Both the position numbers and the translations under genes were made by a program. The notes under the pieces were generated by a model, which saw nothing but the letters and a program-made list of their open reading frames with translations, made no database searches and was not told the origin of the DNA. From assembly GCA_022432975.1 (NCBI GenBank), contig CM039512.1:1846519-1910518 (forward strand): DNA of 64,000 nt, read 5' to 3'. This DNA comes from Begonia masoniana. Lineage: Eukaryota > Streptophyta > Magnoliopsida > Cucurbitales > Begoniaceae. Shown here piece by piece: positions 1 to 12,500 of the stretch (positions are counted from its first letter, which is position 1; each line of letters opens with the position of its first letter).

Positions 1-557
1 TATTTTAAGTGTGCGGATATAATGCTCCGTTTCAAGCATACATGCTTGTTTTTGTTTTCTTCTGAAAATTAAACTTGAGGTCTATGCTAGTGGTAAATAT
101 TTGATTGCGACCAACTGTCCATACATTAATTTCCATTTATCCAATACGAGAATGGAACGAATCTTCTTCAAAGCATTGTTTCAGCGATGCTCTTGACTAA
201 ACAAAGCAATAGAAAACTTATTTGATGTGAAATATTTCAAACATTTAGGACAACAGACGTGGATATGACTTTCTCAAGGTCTCAAACAAGGCATTACTTC
301 ATACCTTGTTTTTTGAAATTGAACGTCTCGCAGGATACCTTGTTTTTTGCTGTATAGAATAGCTCTGATGTCATATTTTTACTTCAATGGTTTTGGATAA
401 ATTATCGATTATTGAGACAGATGTGTGCAGCGAGAGTGCAAGGAATGTAGGAATGTCGTTTTAAAAGTTCAGCGTCCAACCATTCTTCTCGTTGGCTTTG
501 TTAGCTCAAAAATATATTCAAATGACAAGCATTTACAATTCTTTGATTTTCTGACAG
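1..557 (+). other. Intron of the AP-2 alpha gene (3' part)
   Basis: Non-coding stretch before the first visible exon. It is T-rich and ends in a normal acceptor (ctgacag). It should belong to the intron that follows the N-terminal exons lying outside the window. I see no gene or repeat in it. Confidence 0.7.
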
Positions 558-3500
558 GCTTTGACGCTATATGAGAAGAAAAAATATGTCTGGAAAATGC
601 TTTACATCCATATGCTAGGTTATGATGTGGATTTTGGTCATATGGAAGCAGTGTCTCTCATATCTGCACCAAAGTATCCCGAAAAACAGGCAAGATTCTA
701 CTTGTTTGTCATGTTATATCAGCATCTTAAGCAATGAAGTTCTTTTAACTTTTCTTGTTTATTATTTCCATTCCATAAAGCCAGAATTTGGGTGATACTA
801 AATGGTGACTTGTCTGCTGTGATATTTTTAATAATTTATATAATGTTAGTGGGAAAATATTTTTGGGACTACTTATTTTGAATCCTGTTAGTGGTTGCAT
901 ATTTGGATCTGGTGTATATTGCTGTCATGCTCATTAAACACATTTACATATTGACTTTTAATAAGATAGCTGTGTTTTAATTGAAATCAAATGTCTATCG
1001 ACTATGTTATTGTTATTCATATATGGATTGGTGTAAGAGGCTCATAACTAATTGTCTTTAATGTGATAAATTTGTTGTAGGTTGGGTACATTGTGACGTC
1101 ATGTTTACTTAATGAGAACCATGAATTTTTGAGAATAGCAATAAATACTGTGCGAAATGACATTATTGGTCGCAATGAAACTTTCCAGTGCCTAGCATTG
1201 ACAATGGTACGTCACTATAACCTTGCTTCTACATTGTTTTCTAATAATTAGCATATTACTTTCCCTTTTCTTTCTGTGTCAGTTGTCCCATCATGTATGC
1301 TACATTATAAAATATCATTGAGATGTATTTTATATTTTATTCATGTGGTGCATTCAATGCTCATGACAGAATAACTTAACCAATTGTAGACAGTTTTGGT
1401 GTTATGGTCTTTATAGAAGTTATTAATGTAATTTGGTTCATTATTTTTCTCTTGTATTTTGTGATGTGATTGTATCTTGAGCAACTATTCCAAGCATCAA
1501 AACTTTAAAAGTACTCATTTTATGTCATTTGTTCTCTGTTTCTTACTGATAATTTTCTTCTTGCGTTGTTTGCTCGTTTGCTCCATCCAATGACCTTCAT
1601 TTATAACAGTTGTAATCATTCATGATACTCTAATTTGGTTATTTCCATCGCTGTGTAATTTTTTTTGTTTCGAAAAGATGAACGAATTTAACTCTTTTTC
1701 AATTTTCTTTTTTGTTTTACAAAATCACGAGTTTGTATGGTTTTTAATCCACTTCTTTGATTTTCCATTTCTTATTCAACCATAAAATTACCATATTTTT
1801 TCACTTCTACTTACTGCTTTGGTGTAGCCTACTGAAATTTATGCAATGGTTATTTTGATTGTGATGCATATTATATTAATGAAACTCATTCATTTCTTTA
1901 AGATAAAATCCGGATAATAAGATTTTCAAGAAATTATTTTGTAATACCCTTTTCTGCTCGGTGACAGATTTGTAGTTTCATGTACATTTGGGATTCACAG
2001 TGACTGTTTTTGTCTGCTCACTTTTTTATATAGTTTTTATTTTTAATACACTTTTTTTTTGTCAAAAGTGGTCAAATTTTGTTTTTCTGTAGATTTTTCC
2101 TTTTAGTTTCTCTTTTTTATTGTGTATTTCATTCACAATACTTAGTGCCTGACTAACTTTTGTGCTGCCATTTTCTATCTTCATGTCATTAGGTTGGGAA
2201 TATTGGTGGAAGAGAGTTTGCTGAATCATTAGCACCTGATGTCCAAAAGTTACTTGTAAGGAAATTTTGATATTAAAATTTATACCAGATTATATAGAAT
2301 TCATTCCATAATCAAATTATTTTTCCCAGATTTCTAGTAGCTGCAGACCACTTGTGAGGAAAAAAGCTGCATTGTGTCTACTTCGCATGTATAGGAAGAA
2401 TCCCGATGTTGTCAATGTAGATGGATGGTAAATTTGTGGATGGGTTTCCTTTCAAGTTACCAAAAGTTGTTTTCAATTTCAGATTTTTGAGATGATACCT
2501 TTTTATTTTCTATAGGGCCGATCGAATGACACAGCTTTTAGATGAACGTGATCTTGGTGTTTTAACATCTTCCATGAGCCTTCTCGTGTCCCTTGTATCA
2601 AATAGTCATGAAGCTTATTGGAGTTGTCTTCCAAAGTGTGTTAAAATTTTAGAACGGCTTGCAAGAAACCAGGATATTCCCCAGGAATACACTTATTATG
2701 GTATTCCATCTCCCTGGCTTCAGGTTTGTACTTTCCCACTGTTTGTTGCCATCTATTAGCAAGAGTTTGGTGATTGTGTTTTAATGGCTTTCACGGTTTT
2801 CCTATAATTAATTCTTACTAGATTTTATGAATGGATATATATTGAACCATAATAAAACTTTGAAGTTCTCTTGGAGTCTTGTTAGACTGGTTGTCTTATG
2901 TAGTCTAAGCTATTCTTAAGTGGTGAAGACTTGATAAGTAGTAGCTGTTCTCTCTTTTTTTAAGTAAGTGAAAAAATGCATTGAATGTTGTTGGATGTAA
3001 GGTAGGCTAGAATTATGGTGGGTTTATGTTGATATCAATGTTGGTGTGCTAGGTTGGAGATTGAGTATTTTAAATTGTGGCTATGAATGAAAGTGGCTTG
3101 GTATCAATGAAACTTAGACTGTAGTTTGTACAATATTTTTTACGAGATGAAATTTCCAATACCGGCTCATTTTATAGCAGGCAGCTTTCATATCGGATTA
3201 AATGAATTGTCAGAAGCATTTGTTGTGTATCTTTATTTCGGTGCTTCCATTTCATAAGCACGCACTCTGCGCTCTTACTAATAATCATAATTTTTTTTTT
3301 GTAAGCTCAAGTTAGGGATTGATCTATCTTTTTCTTAAAAAAAGGAACAAAACAATTAGAGATGAGCAGCAGTGTAGAAGAATAAGTTCTGTATCAAAAT
3401 ATCACAAAGTATCTTATATACAAAAGCCTGAAATTTGTTAACCTCCTGTATATTCCATGTGAAGATTTTTGTTCTCATAAAGAATGTCTATGAATTTGTT

Positions 3501-6500
3501 TTTTGTTTTGAAAAGGACAATAAACACATGTTCCTAAAATGTTTCTGATTAGTATTAAATACAGGCACTGGGATTCGAAGTGTTTTTTCTGGGTTTCTTT
3601 ATATCGTGAAAAAAAAAAAAGATAAGCATTACTCTTTTTTGATGGTTTGCTAGTTTTGAGAAACAGCCTAGTTTTTCCAAGTTTAGTTTGAGTGCCTTGA
3701 TGTCTTCTCTGTTTTTTCTCTTAGTAAGATTTGAGGATCTCTGATTTTTATCTCAATAATATTAGATTTTTGGTAGTGGTTGGTGGATTTTGAAAAACTA
3801 TCTGATTTTAGTTTTAATAATAATTTTCTTAGATTTTCTCGAGTGAAAGTTAATTGGCCAAAATGCAGGTTAAAACAATGAGGGCTTTGCAATACTTTCC
3901 AACTGTTGAAGATCCAAATACAAGGAAATCATTGTTTGAGGTTTGCTTGTTCTGAAAAAAGTTGTTTGCATTTCATGCTGCAAAACTTGATACATTGACC
4001 CTAGTTATTCTCAGGTCTTGCAACGGATACTAATGGGAACTGATGTTGTGAAGAACGTTAATAAGAACAATGCATCTCATGCTGTTCTCTTTGAAGCTCT
4101 TGCTCTTGTAAGTGTTAGGCAGTATAATGATTTTTCTATTTTTTAACGCATCATTTGTGACTGTATTCTTCTTTCAGTTGACAGCATATATAATAGATTA
4201 TTTATATATATGAGAATCCTTTCTCATCAAATCAGTATTGAAAGAACAAAGAGCAGGTATATTAAATAACCAAATAAGAAGTATTCTAAAATATTATATT
4301 TCTTTGATTAGCGTGATAATGATGTGGTCAAACTCATAATTTTTGCTTTTGCAATTGTTAGTAGGTACTCTTGACATTACTCTATTAATTATTTGTAATG
4401 TTTCACTAATCTAATATCTTAGTTATGGAGTCGAATTTGGTATTAGCTTCTAGCTCTGCATATTAACACATTGCAGCTATGTTGTAGTTAAGTATTATAA
4501 GTGACATTTTATTGATTATTTGGCTTCTGAAGTGTGTTTACAAAACTAAATCTATATCATGACAACTCGTCCTATTTTTTTTTCCTAGTATTCGTCAAAG
4601 TTTTTGCCAATATTTTTTTATATTTGAAACATTTTTTGCGACATCGACGAAATTTTCATTCCATGGTTTTGAAAAGGTAATGCATCTTGATGCCGAAAAA
4701 GAGATGATGTCTCAGTGTGTAGCTCTTCTTGGAAAATTTATTGCTGTTCGTGAACCCAACATACGATATCTTGGCCTGGTAAGTTATGATGTATATATAA
4801 CCTATGCTAATGTCATAAGTTTGATGAAAACTAAAGTGCAATGGAGATAATGTACTCATATGCAGGAGAATATGACTAGAATGTTGATGGTCGGCTGACG
4901 TTCAAGATATCATTAAAAAACATCAAGCTCAAATTATAACATCATTGAAGGATCCTGACATTAGGTAAAAAAAATTAATTTATTTTATTAACTTGCTCGT
5001 ATTGTGATTTTGATTATTTTTTTAGTTGATTAGATACCAACGCCATTGGCATTTATTGTATCAATGGCATGACGTCATTGAAGGATCCTGACATTAGGTT
5101 AAAAAAAATTAACCTGCCAAATTTTGTTAACTTGTTCATGTTGTGATTTGGATTATTTTTATGGTTGATCAATCAGATAGCAACGACATTTGCATTTATT
5201 TATTTTTATCAGTAAAGCAAATTGTATTAACGCATGAAATATATAAATAAAAGACAGCTATTAAAAACTGCTCAACTTTTTTGCATTAATTCAATGTCTA
5301 AAAAAGGGTTTATTAGATGACAAAGGTCCATTGAGCACGTCTCATGGTTATGTCGTAGTAGATCCAAACACTTGTTTGGATCAACTTGCTTTGTGAATAA
5401 CTAAATGAAACTAATTAAAAGAAGTAGATAGACGGAGAAATGATTTATGTATAAAAATCTGTAAGGAACAGAAAGGCAATTATCTGCTAATCGACCCCCA
5501 CAATAAAAGCTTACTAACAAAATGCAAATCCATCGTTGTAGGAAAAATAATCCTATTTCTTTTAGTTCCCAGGAACCAAAAAACACAAAATGGCACCCAC
5601 TCGGCCACTTTCCTCTTATCTCTCTACACCCAACCTCTTCTGATTAACCTAGATGGCAATATATAGAGTTGGACATCTCCTAGGTGAATTCAAGTTGACT
5701 CTAGTACCATTTTTTGTTGGTCAGCATTCGAAGACGCGCTCTTGATTTGCTCTATGGAATGTGTGACGTTTCCAATGCAAAAGACATAGTTGAAGAATTG
5801 TTGCAGGTATTGATGGATCGATAGGCCTAATGTTTTTCATTATCTCATCAGATGACTTGAGACTTTGCATATGTTTTCTTAGGGCTTCAAAAGATTTTTA
5901 TCACATCAAAATTATGATTGTTGCACATTATTTTATTCTTTTTCCAGTATCTTGGTACTGCTGAATTTGCGATGCGTGAGGAATTATCCCTCAAAGCTGC
6001 TATTCTAGCAGAGAAATTCGCCCCTGATCTTTCATGGTAAGGACTATTTTCTAATTTTGAAGTAGAACTGTGAAAAGACTAGGGAAGGCAATATATATTT
6101 CTGACATCTATTGCAATTAAAAGGAGAAAAAATAAAATAGACATTGCTTGTGAAAGGGCAATAGTAGCATGTTGTTAGAATGCATGTATGGATTATGTAA
6201 GTTGAGTGTTAATGGCATAATAAAACTTCTATTCTGGAATCTTACTCTGGCATTAATTGGTGTTTAGTAATATAAAAGAAGAGAGATTTTAAATGAAATT
6301 TACGTTTTCCAAAGCTGATTATGAGTTGTTTTAGAATGCTTGGTATTAAATGAAGCGTTGAAAGATATTAGAGATTTACGGCTCTTGTATTGTGAAAACT
6401 CCATATAATGATTTTTGAGAATATATTAATTTTTATTGTTAAGCAGGTTTTATATTTCTAAGTATCTCAGGAGCTATCCATTTAATTTGGTTTTCTTCAA

Positions 6501-9500
6501 TTAGAGGGAGATGGTTGTATGCTATGTATAATCTCTAGCACTTTGCTTGATATGGGTTTCTCCCCTCGACCCCTCCTACTCGTACATTCTCTTTCTTAAT
6601 ACATTTCCATGTGATTTATATAGTAGTTGGGCTTTCTAGAAAATGTCTAAACATTATTTAGATCAAAATGATCCTCTTCTGCATCCTTCTTTACTCCACA
6701 TCTTTATATTCCGATGATACAGGTATGTTGATGTGAATTCTTCAATTGATTGACAAGGCTGGAGATTTTGTAAGCGATGATATATGGTTTCGTGTTGTGC
6801 AGTTTGTTACAAACAACGAAGATCTGCAGGTGATCTAACTCTCAATGATTCTTTTCTAAATTTTGTACTTTTTATGATAAGAGTTTTTGTACTATTTATG
6901 AAAAGGGTTTTTTATGCCATTCAATTCAGCCTTACGCAGCAGCAAAAGCTAGAGAATACCTTGACAAGCCTGCAATACATGAAACATTGGTCAAGGTGAA
7001 TATATAGTATTCTAATGTTATAATTTCTCTTATGAATGATCATGCGTACTCTAGTTAGAACTTCCATAAGAACTCTAAAATTAGGAGTGCTTAAGCAGAG
7101 TAGTATTGAATTGGGATACCAGTTGAAAATTCTGTGTTATTCTTATTAAAAGACATTTGAGAACTCTCCTGGGTCTATATAGATGTGAATTTCGTATGAT
7201 TACAAGAGAATTTGGTCTGAAAAATACCTCACTAATATGTATTGTTTGTTTTCAGGTGTAATATGCCTAGTTGATTTAGTTATAGAGTTTGGAGGAATAG
7301 CCCAATAATTAGCCTTATAAGATAGTATTCTCTTATTTTAGTTTTATGTTTTGGTGTGATTCATTGTTTTGAATGAGTTTATCTATTGGATGGAAAAAGA
7401 AAATCTCAAATCACTGGTTTTTTTCTTCAAGAAATGAATTATCTTAATAGTCGAGTCACCTATGTCCATCAAATTGGAAAAGACCAAAGAGAAAAGAAAA
7501 TACGTGAAGTGCTTAATAGTATGCCCATTGGCTTTATGTTCTGAAAAAAGGTGACATTATTATGGATTCAAATAACTCAAAAACTTTCTAAAATTCAAAT
7601 TCTCCAAAGAATCCTAATCTTGTTATTTCTCTCTTGCTGTACAAAAGCACAATTCGAAAAAGAATCATTGGGTTACTAACTAAAGTTTTCTTGTGCTCTA
7701 TTATTGTCATATGTTGAATCATGATGACTGTGTCTAAAAATCATTCTTTTAAGAGTATAGATTTCTTTGGTTCACCTGACAGGTTAGTGCATATATTCTC
7801 GGAGAATTTGGTCACCTCTTAAATAGAAGACCTGGATGCAGTCCAAAGGAATTATTTAATGTCCTACATGAGAAGCTTCCGGCTGTATCGTAAGAGCTAT
7901 AGACTTTTTGTAATTTTTTTTTTTCATCATATGAGTTTCTTTCTGGATCCCTGATGAATACGCATCTGTTTGCAGGACATCTACCATTCCTATTCTTCTT
8001 TCAACTTACGCTAAGATCTTAATGCACACACAACCCCCTGATCAGGAGCTTCAGAATCTAATCTGGGCAATATTTAACAAGTGATGACTCATTATTATTG
8101 GTGTTACTATTATCTTTATAAAATTTGGCACGTTTACTTGTAAAATTAAATTTTCTGAATGTCTGGATTCTTTTAGGTATGAGAGTTGCATTGATGCAGA
8201 GATACAACAACGAGCTGTTGAATACTTTGTGTTGAGTAGGAAAGGTGCAGCTGTAATGGATATACTAGCTGAAATGCCAAAATTCCCTGAGAGACAGGTT
8301 TACATCGCGTTTTGTTTACAATTAATTTGCAATTTACTATTTTTGTTTGCGTAGCCTTAACTTCTCAATAGTGGCAAAAAAAATTTGTGAAGTTTATTGT
8401 TTCTTCTTTATTCATTTGTTTTTGCATGGTAGTCTGCGTTGATTAAAAAGGCTGAAGATAATGAAGAGGATGCTGCGGAACAAAGTGCTATCAAGATCCG
8501 TGCACAACAACAAACATCAAATGCCTTGGTTGTGACCAACCAATGTCCAACTAATGGAACCCCATCAGTCAGTGAGCTTAGTCTTGTAAAGGTGCCAAGT
8601 ATGAGCAGCAGTCTGGTTCGTTTTCTCTCTTTTTCCTTGTTTAATTTGGTGCTTTGTTTCTCTCAGTTATGATATTTCTTTTAGCACAGAAGTTCATATA
8701 TTACATCTCTAATATAAAAAAGAAAACTTGGAAATGACTCGCTGTTATAGAGACATAAAATTATTGCAATTTCTCATGCATTGGCAGGATTACAAATCTG
8801 GTGACCTAGAGTTATCCAAGGTTAATGGAACATTGAGTCAAGAAGAACCTCATCCTCCAGCTGATGATCTCCTTAGTGATCTCTTAGGTCCCTTGGCTAT
8901 TGAAGGTCCTGCTTCTATTACCCCTTCTGAGCATCATTTAACATCAGAGTTGGAAGGTCTTCAAAACACCAGCGAAGGTACAGCTTTAGTACCTGTTGAA
9001 GAGCAGGCAGATTCAGTTCAGGTACTTTCTTCTTCTTCTGTGGAAGTTCAAACTCCACGGATGAGCTCCATGTTATGGGAGAGAGTTATCATCTGCTTTT
9101 TGCATTTATCAATATATTCCATTGGTTGTGGGAAATAAAAAAACAAGTCGAAGGTAATATGGGTACTCTATGATGGTTCTGAAGCTATTCCCTTTTCAGA
9201 AAACTTAAATAATTACATAATGTTGCATATATGAAGGGGTTTGAAGAGGAATAGTAGAACTTAAAATTTTGATTATAATAAGATCAACTCACGAGAGATG
9301 CATTACTTACTGGGTGTCAGATCGATGACCTAGTGAGAATTTCTTCGGCTTACAATTCTCCTACTTTTTTAATTTTCTTTTAATTAAGAATGTATTTGAC
9401 AGCTTCATTTTTTATTTTCTAGTCTGTTGCTTAGCTTTAAAAAATTTCAATATTTTTTTGGCTCAGCATCTTACAACTAGAATAAAGATCTAGTCTTTTG

Positions 9501-12500
9501 CATATTAACTGCTATGCATTTGAAGATACAGTTTCTAACTTTAATTCATTACTATTTTTATTATTAGCCAATAGGAAATGTAGCTGAAAGATTCCAATCC
9601 TTGTGCCTGAAGGACAGTGGTGTTCTGTACGAGGATGCTTATATTCAGGTATACTTTTGCCAGATTTGGTATTGTTAAGGAATAATGTATTTATTAGAGC
9701 GGAATGATTCATACTCATTGATTTCTAAGATATATACATGAATAAGACCCTAGTAAAATAAAGAAAGAATAATGTCAACTAAATGCACATATATAGAAAA
9801 GTATTCTAAACTTTATAAATTAGTAAACTTAATAACTCTAAATTATCTACACAAAACTTGGACAGTAATATATTTCAACGTTCTCCCTCAAGATGGAGCA
9901 AAGATGTTAATCATGTCAAGCTTGAGTAGAAAATCTTCAAACACCTGTTTGAATAGCCCTTTTGTGAGAGCATCTGCAAGTTGTTTAGATATTGGTACAT
10001 ATGGCATACAAATCTCCCATCTTTTGAGTTTTTCTTTTAATGAAATGACGATCAATCTTCACATGTTTTGTTATGTCGTGTTGCACTGGATTATGTGCAA
10101 TGCTGATGGCTGACTTATTGTCACAAAACAGTTTTATTGGCTTATCAGTCTTGATCTTAAGTTCTTTTAGGATACTTCTAAGCCAAATAACTTCACAAAC
10201 TCTTTGAGCCATTGCTCTGAACTCAGCTTCTGCACTGCTCCTTGCCACAACATATTGTTTTTTGCTCCTATGTCACAAGGTTGGCTCATACAAACGTGCA
10301 ATAAGCAGATGTAGACCTCCGGTCAATTTTAGATTCTGCCCAATCAGCATCTGTAAACACTTCAATCTGTCTGTTTTGATTTTTCCTAAACATAATGCCC
10401 TTATCCAGACTTCCTTTTAGGAAGTGGAAGATTTTGTAGACAGTTTTAAGGTGATCTTCAGTTGGACAATACATAAATTGGCTTACTAAGCCAACGGCTA
10501 ATGCTATATCAGGTTTGTATGAGCTAAGTAAATAAGTTTTCCAACTAGTTTATAATATCTGACTTTGGCCACAGAAACCTCATTCTTTCTTCGATCGAGT
10601 TTCTGATTAAGATCGATAGGTGTTTAGGCAGACTTGCATCCGAGGAGACTTGTCTCTTTGAAAAGATTGAGCACATACTTCTTTTGAGATATAACAATCT
10701 CATTCTTTGATCTAGCTACTTCTATACCTAGGAAGAACTTGGAGATTTTCAAGTCCTTAAGCTCACAAACTGATGAGCTAGAAGCTTCTTCAATGTTGAT
10801 AGCTCCATCTTATCGTTTCCTGTCATTATTATAGCATCCACATACACAATCAAAATAGTAATTTTACCTCCTGAGGTGTGTTTATAGAATAGAGTATGAC
10901 CTGATTGAGCTTGTGAATAGCCGTGCTCCTTAACAGCTCTTGCGAACCTCGCAAACCATGCACGAGGGGATTGATTGAGCCCGTATAATAACTTCCTTAG
11001 TTTGCAGACCTTCCTTGCTACACTTGCATTATCAAAACCTGGAGGCACTTGCATAAACACCTCTTCTTCTAAATTACCATTAAGAAATGCATTCTTAACA
11101 TCAAATTGAAAAAGAGGTCAATCCAGGTTAGCAGCTAGTGAAAGTAAGACCCTGACAGTGTTGAGTTTGACAACTTGGGCAAATGTTTCCACATAATCTA
11201 GGACATAGATTTGAGTAAACCCTTAAGCTACAAGCCTGGTTTTGTATCTTTCTATCGAGCCATCAGAGTTATACTTGATTGTGAAAATTCACTTGCTGCC
11301 TACAAAGTGTTTTGCTTTTTGAAGTTCTGTTATCTCCCAAGTTTCATTTTTCTACAATACTCTCATTTCTTCTAGGACAGCCTCCTTCCACTTTGGAATA
11401 CTTAATGCTTATTGCATCGTTTTTGAGATTTTATCATCATTGATGCTAGTGGTGAAGATTCTAAAACTTGGTGAAAGTTTATGGTATGACACATGACGAG
11501 CAATAAGATGTTTGGTACACTCACGAACTCCTTTCCTAAGAGCTATGAGTACAATAAGATCACTTTAGATTGGCTAAGAGATTGTAACATGTTCACTGTG
11601 ATCAGACTTTAGAGTTGGATCAAGAGGAAATGGAATAGGAGTAATAGAGTTGAAATTATCTTGATCAACACATGGTTCAGATGATGACACTATTGGAGTC
11701 GGTAGTAGGTCAATACATTGTTTTTCTTTCCTTCTCTAGTAAACACAAAGATTAGAGGTGGGAACCACATTACTCACTGCAGGTTCTACATTTGTTGTCC
11801 TGTTTTGGTCATAGTTAATAACAAGTGTAGACATAACAATGGTTTCCTAAAACTTATCTTCGTTTGTTTTCCTATGCTCCCCCTGAAGAAAACTTTTTTT
11901 TTTTTTTTTTAAAGTTTGTTTTTAAAAAATGTGACATCTATGCTAACAAGAATTTTTTCTGAAATCGTGTCAAAACATTTGTATCATTTTTTAGTAGAAG
12001 AGAAACCTAAAAAAATACATTTGGTTGCCCTAGGATCTAATTTATTTCAGTTATAATTTTGAATGTGAACAAAACTAGTACAACAAAAACGTTTAGATAC
12101 TAAGTGAGTGAAAAATATGATTGTAAAGCTTTTAAGGGAGTTCAATAGCTTAGTACTTTGCTGGGCATCCTATTAATTAGGTATGCAACATTAAGTATGG
12201 CCTCACCCCAAAATCTTTTAGGTACATTCATAGAAACCATGAGAGCACGAGCTACCTTTAATAGATGTCGATTTTTTTTTTCGGCAATTCCATTCTGTTA
12301 GGGTGTATCAATACACGAACTATGGTGGATGATGTTTTGTTTTACAAGAAACTTACCTAGAATGTTATTAAAATATTCTCTCACATTATCAGTTCTAAAA
12401 ACTTGAATTTGAGACTGAAATTGAGTATTAATCATAGAGTTAAAATTTTTGAAAGTTTCAGCAGTTTCAGATTTTTATTTAAGAAGATAAATCCATGTAT

